Below, piece by piece: positions 10,781 through 19,332 of a DNA stretch of 64,000 nt (its first letter is position 1; each line of letters opens with the position of its first letter). Below the pieces are notes generated by a model, which searched no databases, was not told where the DNA came from, and saw nothing but the letters and a program-made list of their open reading frames with translations. The stretch covers positions 1,237,195 through 1,301,194 of the forward strand of contig NZ_FNAJ01000001.1 in assembly GCF_900101905.1 (NCBI RefSeq), read 5' to 3'. Position numbers and translations under genes: made by a program. This stretch comes from Myxococcus virescens (GTDB lineage: Bacteria > Myxococcota > Myxococcia > Myxococcales > Myxococcaceae).

Positions 10781-11452
10781 TCACTCGAATGACTCTTTCA
10801 GCCCTTGAGCCCGCTGCAGATGACGGTCCGCGAGGTTGCCCGTCCTGTCGAGCATGAGGGTAAACGCCCCATCGTTCTTGTACGTCGCCTGCGCCTGCTT
10901 CACGAGCCGCAGGCCTTCCTCCTGGTCCTCGATGACGCGCTTCAGGAAGGCCTCGTCGAAGTCCTGGCCCTGCGCCTTGCGGAGCACGTCCAGGTGCTGC
11001 TGGGCATACGCCACGGCCTGCTCCAGGCGGGCGTCCGCGCGCTGCATGGGCAGACTCGGCCCCGGGATGAGGCCCCCGTCCTTGCTCCCCGAGCCGCCAA
11101 TCCCCGCCGTGGTCCGGGGCTGCGTGAGGTCCGCCACCACCATGTCCATGGACGGCGAGCTTCCCCACGCCTTCAAGTCCTGCAGGTGCCGGCGGTGGTC
11201 CTCCACCAGCCGCAACGCGAACTGCCGCACCTGCGGGTTGGCCGACTTCTCCAACGCCAGGTTGCCTGCCGCGATGGCCTTCGCGTCGAAGAGGGCGAGC
11301 TGTCCCAGGAGCAGGTCCCGCGCTGACAAGACGTTTCGCGTCTGCCCCTGCTGGGGCGCCTCCGCCCGGGCGGTGAGCCCCAGCAGGGGGCAGGTGCCCC
11401 ACAGGGCCGCAAGGACCGCCACGCCGCCTGCTCTGCCAAGCCTTCCAGTCAT
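10781..11452 (-). CDS. DUF4142 domain protein, exported
   Basis: A 223-residue protein with a Sec signal ('AGGVAVLAALWGTCPLLGLTARA') followed by a helical DUF4142 domain, a ferritin-like four-helix bundle. Recognisable parts are 'QLALFDAKAIAAGNLALEKS', 'VRQFALRLVEDHRRHLQDLK' and 'FLKRVIEDQEEGLRLVKQA'. The family is periplasmic and of unknown function. The ATG at 11452 was chosen because GGGAGGTGG precedes it and the signal peptide starts right after; the frame is open further to 11554. Confidence 0.75.
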   Translation of the reverse strand: MTGRLGRAGGVAVLAALWGTCPLLGLTARAEAPQQGQTRNVLSARDLLLGQLALFDAKAIAAGNLALEKSANPQVRQFALRLVEDHRRHLQDLKAWGSSPSMDMVVADLTQPRTTAGIGGSGSKDGGLIPGPSLPMQRADARLEQAVAYAQQHLDVLRKAQGQDFDEAFLKRVIEDQEEGLRLVKQAQATYKNDGAFTLMLDRTGNLADRHLQRAQGLKESFE

Positions 11453-11559
11453 GTCCACCTCCCGACGAAGCGATGTCCGAAGGTGGGGGCCGCGTGGCGC
11501 CCACGGCAAACACGGCCTGCCCGGCGGGGCCTCCCCATGGGGCCCCGTGAACACGAGAC

Positions 11560-13209
11560 TCAGTCCTGGCGCTTGGCCGCTACCACGACGTTGGCGCCAG
11601 CGGGCCCGGACAGTGGCACCACGCCGAGCGTGACGGCGGCGCCATCCTGGACGTTCGCGTGGGTCGCCTCGGCGCGCAGCAGCGGCAGGCCATGCGGCTG
11701 CTTCTGGAGGAACGCGATGAGCTTCTCACGAACCATGCAGCGCAAGTCCCACGCCTTGCCCGAATCCGGCGCGCTCACCAGCGCGCGCAGCTTGATGGTG
11801 CGCTCGGTGCACTCCGTCACCTGAAGGCCCGCCACCTTGCCGTCCCACAGGCCCACGCCGTCCGTCTCGCAGATGCGCCGCAGCTCGGCGCGAACCGCTG
11901 GCACGTCCGTGCGGAAGTCCACGAACACCTCCGCGGTACCCATGATGTCCGGCGACACCTTGCTCCAGTTCTGGAAGGGCTTGTCGAGGAAGTGGCTCAT
12001 CGGCACCACCAGCCGGCGCAAATCCCACACCTTCACGACGATGTACGTGAGGGTGATTTCCTCCACCCAGCCCCACTCGCCCTCCACGATGACGGTGTCG
12101 CCAATGCGCACCGGCTGGGTGATGGAGAGCTGGATGCCCGCCAGCAGGGTGGAGATGGACTTCTGCGCGGCGAGGCCCAGCACCAGGCCGGCGATGCCCG
12201 CGGAGGCCAGCAGCGACACACCCACGTTGCGCACCGCCTCGAACTGGAGCAGCAGCAGCGAGCCCGCCACCAGCACCACGGTGCACTCGATGACCCGGCG
12301 CATGACGGCCAGCTGCGTGCGCAGCCCGCGCACCCGCGCCACGTCCTGGCTCTCCGTGCCCACGCGGTGCTCCAGGAAGCCCGCTGCCAGCTTCACGAAG
12401 CGCATGAGGAACCACGCCAGCGACGCGATGACGAGCGAGCGCGCCACCAGGTCCACCACCTGCTGCGCGGGCGGAGGCAACAGCAGCATCCGCGTGCCGG
12501 AAGCCACCACCAACGCCGCCACCGGGTGCCGCAAGGGCCCCTTCCCCGCCGCCACCAACTGGTCGTCCCACCCCGACTGCGTGATGCCCGTCGCCCGCGA
12601 GCCCACCCGCAGCGCCACCGCCTCCACCAGCCGGCCCGCCAGCCACGCCGCCACCAGCAGCACCCCCAGGCCCAGCCACTGCCACAGCTCCAGCACCCAC
12701 ACCGGCCGCACGAAGAGCAGCGGCGGCAGCTTCTCCAGCACGGGCGAGCCGTACACGGTGAAGAGCGTGTCGATGGCGCGCACCGTGTCCTCGCTGAAGA
12801 CCCAGACGGCCCCCTCCGGGCGCTCCATACGCTGCAGGCGGATGTCCACCGCGCCGCGCGGCAGCGGAATCTGCCCCAGCGAGTCGTAGACGGGGTCGGC
12901 CGGGTCACCTTCCGGCTTCTGGCTGATGTTCGAGTAGTCCAGCCACAGCATCCGGTCCATCACGAACACCAGCCGCCGCGCCAGCCGCAGCCCCTCTTCC
13001 GCCTGCTGCTCCGGAGGCAGGTGGGACAGCGACAGGTAGTGGGGCGCGCGCGCCGCGTCCCGCGCGTGGGCCGCGTCCAGGAAGCCCGCCGCTGTCGCCA
13101 TGGGCGTGCGGCGGTCCACATCCACTGGGGGCTCGCCCAGCCCTCCATTCAGCGCGAAGCCCGGCAGGGGCAGCAGCAACATCAGGAGCAGGGCGAAGCC
13201 ACGGCGCAT
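11560..13209 (-). CDS. MscS-family mechanosensitive ion channel with periplasmic N-terminal domain
   Basis: A 549-residue protein: signal peptide ('LLLMLLLPLPGFA'), about 150 residues outside the inner membrane, then transmembrane helices near 'VLELWQWLGLGVLLVAAWLA', 'MLLLPPPAQQVVDLVARSLV' and 'VVLVAGSLLLLQF'. The pore helix 'AGIAGLVLGLAAQKSISTLL' and the beta domain 'VRIGDTVIVEGEWGWVEEI' are diagnostic for MscS, as is 'VVPMSHFLDKPFQNWS'. It releases osmolytes or responds to membrane tension; the exported N-terminal domain makes it one of the larger MscS types. The gene faces away from the glycosyltransferase at 13355 across a 145-base intergenic gap. Confidence 0.88.
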   Translation of the reverse strand: MRRGFALLLMLLLPLPGFALNGGLGEPPVDVDRRTPMATAAGFLDAAHARDAARAPHYLSLSHLPPEQQAEEGLRLARRLVFVMDRMLWLDYSNISQKPEGDPADPVYDSLGQIPLPRGAVDIRLQRMERPEGAVWVFSEDTVRAIDTLFTVYGSPVLEKLPPLLFVRPVWVLELWQWLGLGVLLVAAWLAGRLVEAVALRVGSRATGITQSGWDDQLVAAGKGPLRHPVAALVVASGTRMLLLPPPAQQVVDLVARSLVIASLAWFLMRFVKLAAGFLEHRVGTESQDVARVRGLRTQLAVMRRVIECTVVLVAGSLLLLQFEAVRNVGVSLLASAGIAGLVLGLAAQKSISTLLAGIQLSITQPVRIGDTVIVEGEWGWVEEITLTYIVVKVWDLRRLVVPMSHFLDKPFQNWSKVSPDIMGTAEVFVDFRTDVPAVRAELRRICETDGVGLWDGKVAGLQVTECTERTIKLRALVSAPDSGKAWDLRCMVREKLIAFLQKQPHGLPLLRAEATHANVQDGAAVTLGVVPLSGPAGANVVVAAKRQD

Positions 13210-13354
13210 GTCGTTTCCTTCTAAATCCGGAGGGAGATGATTTGAACACCAACAATCACGAACGACACGGGCTGTCCAGGCCCCACGTCACGGCGCGTCA
13301 CGGAGGAGTGCCTGTCCGGCGGGCGGGCGGACACGCGCTGCTACGCTGGGCGCC

Positions 13355-14647
13355 ATGGCGAGGATTCTCATGGCGGCCCACCCCACGGCGGGTCACACCA
13401 ACGCACTGCGCGCCATTGGTGGGCGCTTGCGTGAGCTCGGCCACGACCTGGCCATCGCGACGGTCGTGGCGCCGGCGCGCTTTCCCGGCCTGATGCCAGA
13501 GCCGCTGCGCTTCGCCGCCCAGCTTCCGGAAGCCCTGCGCCAGGACGGGCTCAGGCTGGTGCCCCTGCGCCCCTCTCCGGCCGCGCTCTGGTACGGCGCG
13601 CGCATCACCCGGGCCCGGGGGCTCGACGAGCTGGGGTGGGCGCTCCGGCTGTTCACCACCGGCATGGAGGGGCACGCACGGCGCATCGCCGAGGAAATCG
13701 AAGCCTCTGGGACTGACGTCGTGCTGGCGGACTACCTCATGCCCGCGGCCCTGCTCGCGGCCCGGAGGACACGGCGCCCCTATGTGGCGCTGTATCACTC
13801 CGCCCTTCCCTTCCCCGTGGAGGGCGCGGCGCCTTTTGGCAGTGGGCTCGAGGACGACGCCCCCCGCGATGCCGCATGGACCCAGGCCGAGCAACGGGGG
13901 CTCGCGCTGCTGCGCTGGTTCGATGCGCGTGTCGCCCGTGCCGCGAAGCGCCTGCGCGTCCCCTTGAAGACGAGCGGACTGCTCGCGGCGCCCATCTCCG
14001 ACGACCTCAACCTGATGGCGACGACGCCGGCGCTGGAGCCCGGCCTCGAGCCGCTGCCCGGCCCGGTGGAGATGACTGGCCCGTGCCTGCCCCGGCCCAC
14101 GCCCGCGAGCCTGGATGACCCCGCGCTCACCGCCATCCGGCCCGGCCGCATGCACGTCTACGTGTCACTGGGCACGGTGTTCAACGACCAGCCGCACGTC
14201 TTCCACGCCATCCTGGACGGGCTGGCGCGGCACGACGTGGACGTGGTGGTCAGCGCGGGTGCCAGCTTCGAACGGCTCCAGGCCCGCGCGGGCCCGCGCA
14301 CGCAGGTGTTCCGCCGCGTCCCCCAGGTGCCCCTGCTTCAGAAGGTGGACCTGGTGGTGACGCACGGTGGGAACAACACCGTGCAGGAGTCGCTCGCGGC
14401 CGGGCGGCCCATGGTCGTCGTGCCCTTCGGCGGCGACCAGCTCGCGAACGCGCGGCGCGTGGAGCGGCTGGGCGTGGGCCGCGCCGTGCCGCCCTCCGCG
14501 CTGAGCGCCGACGCCATCGCCCACGCGCTCACCCAGGTGTCCCAGCCAGAGGTGGCCACCAAGGCCCGCGCCCTGGCCGCAACGCTGGAGGGTGTGGACG
14601 GCACCGAACGCGCGGCCCAGGCCGTGCTGCGGCTCCTCACGACATGA
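13355..14647 (+). CDS. glycosyltransferase, MGT/GT1 family
   Basis: A 430-residue GT-B fold enzyme. The N-terminal half starts 'MARILMAAHPTAGHTNALRA', the acceptor-side loop of macrolide-type transferases. The C-terminal half has the nucleotide-sugar signature 'VVTHGGNNTVQESLAAGRPM' followed by 'VVPFGGDQLANARRVERLGVG' (PSPG-like box). Such enzymes transfer a sugar from a UDP- or dTDP-sugar to small molecules such as macrolides, flavonoids or lipids. No biosynthetic cluster surrounds it, so the acceptor is unknown; self-protection by drug glycosylation is one option. It is a single-gene unit ending at a shared hairpin. Confidence 0.85.
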   Translation: MARILMAAHPTAGHTNALRAIGGRLRELGHDLAIATVVAPARFPGLMPEPLRFAAQLPEALRQDGLRLVPLRPSPAALWYGARITRARGLDELGWALRLFTTGMEGHARRIAEEIEASGTDVVLADYLMPAALLAARRTRRPYVALYHSALPFPVEGAAPFGSGLEDDAPRDAAWTQAEQRGLALLRWFDARVARAAKRLRVPLKTSGLLAAPISDDLNLMATTPALEPGLEPLPGPVEMTGPCLPRPTPASLDDPALTAIRPGRMHVYVSLGTVFNDQPHVFHAILDGLARHDVDVVVSAGASFERLQARAGPRTQVFRRVPQVPLLQKVDLVVTHGGNNTVQESLAAGRPMVVVPFGGDQLANARRVERLGVGRAVPPSALSADAIAHALTQVSQPEVATKARALAATLEGVDGTERAAQAVLRLLTT

Positions 14648-14649
14648 CA

Positions 14650-14685
14650 CGGGGCGGAGCGTCCCCCTCCGCGCGCTCCGCCCCG
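14650..14685. terminator. bidirectional terminator-like hairpin between convergent genes
   Basis: Perfect 12-base inverted repeat CGGGGCGGAGCG / CGCTCCGCCCCG with a 12-base loop, placed between the glycosyltransferase stop (14647) and the end of the convergent lipoprotein gene (14704). Confidence 0.6.
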
Positions 14686-14703
14686 CATCCGTCCCCGCTC
14701 GCC

Positions 14704-15435
14704 TCAGGGCGTGCAGGCGCCGTGCGTCACGCTGGTGCACGGGTCGCTGGCGCCACACCGCGTCCAGCGCGCGCAGCGAAGCGCGTGGTAGTCCTCGAAC
14801 GCCTGCACGCTCGTGGTGCGCCGGCCCTGGCTCTGCGACTCCAGGCACAGCTCGTAGTCGGTGATGGGCGTGTTGGGGATTTCATAGACAGTCTCATCCG
14901 CGGCCAGCATCCCGCTGGCGCTGGCACATTGCAGCGCGTTCGCGGGCGAGCTCGCGCGGACCTCCACCACGCGCCGGGCGCACAGGTTCGTGTCCTGGAT
15001 GCCCACCGTGTACACCGTGCCATTCGGGTCGCAGGTGTGCGCCGCCACGGACTGGCAGCTCCCGCTGACACACACGGCGTTCGCGCGGCAGAACTGGCTG
15101 TTCCCCGACGAGACACAGCACGCCTCGCCCACTTCGCCGCAGTTGCGGCAGCGCTCGCCCGCGGCCTCCATGACACACGTCAACGTGCCACTGCAGGACG
15201 TGGTGCCCGCGTTGACGCAGCAAGCGCCGCCTTCGTTGCCACACGGCTCACACGTGCCGCTGCGGCAGACCAGCCCGGCGTTGCAACTGGCGGAGTCCGT
15301 CCTGCAGGCACAGCCGTTGGTTCCATACTGGCTGGGGGAACACGACGATGAGCTGCTCTGGCAACCGCCGCAGCCCGCCAGGAGGGCCATGAACACCATC
15401 ATCAGCCCCCGAAGAAGGGGAAGGTTCGATTTCAC
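14704..15435 (-). CDS. Cys-rich lipoprotein
   Basis: A 243-residue protein with lipobox 'VFMALLAGC' and a Ser-rich linker after it. The mature part carries more than 25 cysteines in short repeats such as 'CRSGTCEPC', 'GGACCVNAG', 'CRNCGEVGEACCVSSG' and 'CVSGSCQS', typical of the dickkopf/EGF-like Cys-rich surface proteins of myxobacteria, then a domain with fewer cysteines. No enzyme motif. I used a GTG at 15435 with AAGGA upstream because it gives a clean lipoprotein signal; the frame is open to 15492. It is the last gene of a four-gene minus-strand run of secreted proteins. Confidence 0.65.
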   Translation of the reverse strand: MKSNLPLLRGLMMVFMALLAGCGGCQSSSSSCSPSQYGTNGCACRTDSASCNAGLVCRSGTCEPCGNEGGACCVNAGTTSCSGTLTCVMEAAGERCRNCGEVGEACCVSSGNSQFCRANAVCVSGSCQSVAAHTCDPNGTVYTVGIQDTNLCARRVVEVRASSPANALQCASASGMLAADETVYEIPNTPITDYELCLESQSQGRRTTSVQAFEDYHALRCARWTRCGASDPCTSVTHGACTP

Positions 15436-15488
15436 GAGGAAGGTCCTTGTTTGTGGAAGAGTGGAAGTCGTGCTGGCCGGAACGCGGC

Positions 15489-17261
15489 TCACGGGCTCAG
15501 CACCAGGTGGACGCGCTGCCCCTGTCCATCCAGGGCCTGCACCAGCACGCTGAAGTCATCGGCGAGCGCGAGCGCCCTCAGGACGCGGTAGCCGGCCTTC
15601 TTCAACTCCTCCGGCAGCACCTCATCCAACCGCGTGGCCGTCTTCCCGTCGGGCGAGGCGAGGAAGGGCACCTGCGTCTTGCCGTCCTCGGAGGTGGCGG
15701 TCCCCAGCACCCAGCCTCCGTCGTTGATGGCCACGGCCTTCGCGGACACGGCGCCCTTGGGCACCGGCAGCCACCGGGCCTCCTCCTGCCGCGACCAGAT
15801 GAAAGGACGGGGGCGCTTGTCCGAATCGAGTGCGGTGCCGACAAACATCCCCACGTCGTTCAGCGCGGTGACCTCGGACTCGTTGTCCAGCAGCACCTGC
15901 ACGTCCTTGCCGTAGACGCGCGCGGCGCGGAGCCCCTTCTCCGTCTCCAGCGTCACCGCCACCTCCCCCAGCGCGTTGAAGAGGACGCGGCTCGGGAGCA
16001 GCTCGGACAGGCCGGGGTGCCGCGCGGGCCCCACCTCGTCCACGCGGTAGATGCTCTTGCCGTCGTTCGGGTCACGCACCAGCAGCGTGCCGTGTGCGTT
16101 GGCCGTCACGGCCTCCCAGCCTTCCAGCCACTGCTCCGCGCCCGCCTTCACGTCCTCCGAACGGAGCAGGAACGCGTTGGGGCCCTTGGAGGTGTATGCC
16201 GTTCCGAAGATGTCCCCCGTCGAGTTGACGCCCGCCACGCGCACCTGCTCCGCGCCGAGCACCTCGTTCAGCCAGTACGCCTCGCCCTTGCCCGTCAGCA
16301 GGACGTCCGACTCCGCCTCCTTGTACCGGGCAATCACCGCCCCACCGTTGAGCAGGTGCGCGGGGGCGTAGAGCGAATCGATGAGGTACCAGCGCACGAA
16401 GGGGAAGACATGTACGAGGCACGGGCGTACGCCCACCTTCACGCTCTTCCGGACGCCGCCCGACGCGCCGTAGACGACGGTGGGCCCCGTCCAGTAGGGC
16501 GGCAGGCGCAGCGTGAAGCGCGCGGAGCGCTGGCCCTCGGGGACTCGCACGGGCAGCACGCCCACGCTCGCATCCACGCTCATCAGGTCCACCAGGATGC
16601 CGCCGGTGGGCGCGGGGCTGCTGAGCACCACGTCGCCGGACAGCTCGCTGGGCCCCGAGGACGGGCACCGGCTGCTGGGGGTGACGACCGCCATCGACGA
16701 CAGCCGGGGGCGCGGGACGCCGCCATACGCGACGAACTGCTTCACCTGGACGTCCTCCGTGAAGTCGATGTCGAAGATGAAGGTCTTGTAACCGCTCACC
16801 TTCGCGCTGGAGCCAGGCGCGAGGGTCAGCTCCACGTTGTGGGGGCAGGCGGCGCTGTCACAGAAGGGGTCATCCGCGCCGCGCACCTGCCGGGCGTAGG
16901 CCTTGAGCGTCCCCCGCACCCGCGTCACGTAGGTGGAGTCCCCCAGGTTGTAGCGGCTGGGCAAGGTGTCATCGAAGGTCCAGGTGATGACGTTCCCGGA
17001 GCGCGAGCCATACATGTGCAGCACCAGGTCCGAGTTGAGACCGAACTGCCGCGCCGGCACGTTGAGGTTCAGCGTGTTCGCCGCCTTCGGCAGCAGCCAG
17101 TAGCCGGTGGCGTAGTCATTGCCTTTCACGCGGATGCGCGCGGCGTTGAGCCGGATGTTCGTGCCGCGCCATACGTCGTCCACGACGTCCGCGTGGGCGG
17201 CCTGCGCCAGGAAGAAGCCAAGCAGGGCCAGGGGCAACAGCCCGTTGAGACTGCGTTTCAT
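15489..17261 (-). CDS. secreted protein with C-terminal HAF-like repeats
   Basis: A 590-residue protein beginning with a Sec signal ('GLLPLALLGFFLAQAAHA'). The first 200 residues are beta-rich and have one Cys pair ('DDPFCDSAACPHN'). Residues about 330-590 contain repeated units with a 'G-x-x-G-T-A/S' rhythm ('STGDIFGTAYTSKG', 'DVGMFVGTALDSDKR', 'DGGWVLGTATSEDGKT'), like the HAF/beta-propeller-type repeats of extracellular proteins. No catalytic motif recognised. It lies 39 bases after the HEAT-repeat gene and 53 before the Cys-rich lipoprotein gene, so co-transcription is likely. Function unknown. Confidence 0.65.
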   Translation of the reverse strand: MKRSLNGLLPLALLGFFLAQAAHADVVDDVWRGTNIRLNAARIRVKGNDYATGYWLLPKAANTLNLNVPARQFGLNSDLVLHMYGSRSGNVITWTFDDTLPSRYNLGDSTYVTRVRGTLKAYARQVRGADDPFCDSAACPHNVELTLAPGSSAKVSGYKTFIFDIDFTEDVQVKQFVAYGGVPRPRLSSMAVVTPSSRCPSSGPSELSGDVVLSSPAPTGGILVDLMSVDASVGVLPVRVPEGQRSARFTLRLPPYWTGPTVVYGASGGVRKSVKVGVRPCLVHVFPFVRWYLIDSLYAPAHLLNGGAVIARYKEAESDVLLTGKGEAYWLNEVLGAEQVRVAGVNSTGDIFGTAYTSKGPNAFLLRSEDVKAGAEQWLEGWEAVTANAHGTLLVRDPNDGKSIYRVDEVGPARHPGLSELLPSRVLFNALGEVAVTLETEKGLRAARVYGKDVQVLLDNESEVTALNDVGMFVGTALDSDKRPRPFIWSRQEEARWLPVPKGAVSAKAVAINDGGWVLGTATSEDGKTQVPFLASPDGKTATRLDEVLPEELKKAGYRVLRALALADDFSVLVQALDGQGQRVHLVLSP

Positions 17262-17300
17262 GAGGACCTCGACTGCGGTGGGTGGGTTGAAGCGAAGGGC

Positions 17301-19223
17301 TCAGCCGCCGCGGCTGGCCGAGGCCTGGGCCATCAGCGCCATGACGCGGGCCCGGGTGGCGGGCTGCTGGCCGGGACGGACCGAGAGGGCCTGGAGCATC
17401 CGGAGGACGGCGGCGCTGTCGTCCATGCGAGGGGTGAGGACGTTGAGCAGCGCGGCCTCGGCGCCCGGCGCCAGTTGCCCCGCCACGACCCAGCCGCTCA
17501 GGCGCTCCAGCTCGGGTGCGCCCAGGGTGCGCGCATTCAGCGCGTCCAGCAGCGCGCCTTGCACGGCACGCGCTGGCTCGGACATCAACGCGTCCAACAA
17601 CATGCGCGTGGCGGCCTCCTGGGGCGCGGTGCGCAGGGCCCCCGCGGCGGCGGAGCGCACCTCGGGCGCCTCGTCACGCAAATGGGGCGACGCCAGGTCC
17701 ATGACGCGCGCCGTGCCGCTGTTGCCCAGCGCGCGCAGGGAGTGCTCCAGCGACTCGGCGTTGTCCGCGCGCGCCAGAGCGTCCTCCAGCGGGCGCAGGA
17801 ACTCAGCCACCTCGGGGCTGCCCGCGGGCAGGCGGGAGACGACGGCGCCCAGGGCGTAGGCCGACGCGCGCTCTACGCCGACGTCACCGGCGGTCCGGGC
17901 CTCCGTGTTCATCCGCGCCAGCAGCCGGCCCGTCTCGGGCTCCGGCTCGCGGACGAAGCCCGCGCGCTGCACCATCAGCCCATGCGCGCCGGCATGCTCG
18001 CGGGCCTCCGGGGAGACAATCAGCTCGCGCAGCGTGGCCTGGGCCTCGGCGTGCCCCGCGCCGGCCAGCAGGTCCAGCATCAGCTCGCGCATCGCGGGAG
18101 ACCTGCCCTTCTGGAGGAACAGTTGCCCCAGCTCACCGGCCCGGTGAGGCTCCAGCTCGAGCGCGGCGATGGCCCGCCGCGCGAAGGTGCCCAGCTCGGG
18201 GATGGCGCCGGGGTCGGTGGCGGACGCCAGCACCTGGAGCGCCGCGTCCACCGTCATGCCGTCGGCCTGGCTGGTCGTCAGCGCCAGCTTCTCGTCGCCC
18301 TCGAAGGCCACCTGCGACGGCGCGCGGACAATGGGCTTGTCCTCCGTGGCCGGCGGCAGCGGCTTCTGCTGACGCGTGGAGAACGCGAGGCGCAGGCGGA
18401 CGCGCCGCGACATCAGCGAACGGCCATCGGTGTGCGTGGCATCCAGGATTTCGTCGTGGGACACCCCGGCCAGGAAGCCCTCCGGGTCCCGGTCGAAGTG
18501 CGTGAGGGAGCTCAGTGACTGCCGGAAAGCTGGCGCCGTGGCGGCGGCCCGCAGGGACTGGTAGCGCGCGCGGCGGCGCGTCAGGCGCGCGTCCTCGCCG
18601 TCGAAGTGGAAGCGCGCCTCCACTTCGCCCGTCTGCGTGGACTCGACGGCGCTCCACTCGGCGGCGTCGCGCAGCTCCGTGGGGAACAACTCCGCCGCCA
18701 GCGTCTGCGCGACCTGGCGGAACAGGGGCGGCTCCGCGTCGGAGAACCGGACGGCCACGAGCGCGCCCCGGGCATCCAGCTCCAGCCACGCCGAAGCCGT
18801 CTGAGGCAGGTGCGCCTGCACGGCCGCGGCGTCAGGGAAGAGCGCCTGGCCGGAGAGCGTCGCGTCGTGCCGGTCCAACCGCTTCACCGCCAGCCGCACG
18901 CGCGCCCCCTTCGCACGGACCTCCAGGGCCTGGAGCGTCAGCTCACCCTCCAGGCTCAGCGTGCCATCCATCGTCTGGGGGGCCTCCCCCTGCTGCGGAA
19001 CGGGGAGCGCCACGCGCTGCAAGTCATTCCAGACGAAGTGGTACGTGCGCTCCTCCCCCACGGTCCACCGGTAGAGCGGCAGCCGGGAGGCGCTCACGGG
19101 CGCGGCGACCACCACGGCTTCCGGCGCGGCGGGGTGGAAGTAGAACCAGACGGGCACCGCGCCCACGAACAGCAGGGTGCTGGTCAGCGCGGCCGTGCGG
19201 ACGGCGAGCCTCGAGCGACGCAT
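17301..19223 (-). CDS. exported HEAT-repeat protein with LPD_N/vitellogenin-N-like domain
   Basis: A 640-residue protein with an N-terminal hydrophobic anchor ('LAVRTAALTSTLLFVGAVPVW'). Residues about 50-300 are beta-rich with the spacing of a lipoprotein amino-terminal (vitellogenin_N) domain: 'YRWTVGEERTYHFVW', then strands and 'LTHFDRDPEGFLAGVSHDEI'. After that come paired helices of HEAT type ('GAIPELGTFARRAIAALELE', 'PEVRSAAAGALRTAPQEAA'). In animals this arrangement binds lipid; in bacteria its role is unknown. I chose the ATG at 19223 (GGAG upstream). It sits in the secreted-protein cluster; the family call is by pattern and should be checked by profile search. Confidence 0.6.
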   Translation of the reverse strand: MRRSRLAVRTAALTSTLLFVGAVPVWFYFHPAAPEAVVVAAPVSASRLPLYRWTVGEERTYHFVWNDLQRVALPVPQQGEAPQTMDGTLSLEGELTLQALEVRAKGARVRLAVKRLDRHDATLSGQALFPDAAAVQAHLPQTASAWLELDARGALVAVRFSDAEPPLFRQVAQTLAAELFPTELRDAAEWSAVESTQTGEVEARFHFDGEDARLTRRRARYQSLRAAATAPAFRQSLSSLTHFDRDPEGFLAGVSHDEILDATHTDGRSLMSRRVRLRLAFSTRQQKPLPPATEDKPIVRAPSQVAFEGDEKLALTTSQADGMTVDAALQVLASATDPGAIPELGTFARRAIAALELEPHRAGELGQLFLQKGRSPAMRELMLDLLAGAGHAEAQATLRELIVSPEAREHAGAHGLMVQRAGFVREPEPETGRLLARMNTEARTAGDVGVERASAYALGAVVSRLPAGSPEVAEFLRPLEDALARADNAESLEHSLRALGNSGTARVMDLASPHLRDEAPEVRSAAAGALRTAPQEAATRMLLDALMSEPARAVQGALLDALNARTLGAPELERLSGWVVAGQLAPGAEAALLNVLTPRMDDSAAVLRMLQALSVRPGQQPATRARVMALMAQASASRGG

Positions 19224-19332
19224 GAAGGACTCCAGACAATGAGGGAGGAGCGCCGCCGCGGCGGCGGATGGGCACACCGCGGCGGCGAAGGGCCCCGGCT
19301 CGCGTCAGACACGAGCCAGGGGGTGCGACGGA

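Noticed and set aside
15447..18518. 1,023-residue open frame on the plus strand
   Set aside because: Antisense to two secreted-protein genes; composition and lack of start signals mark it as a shadow.
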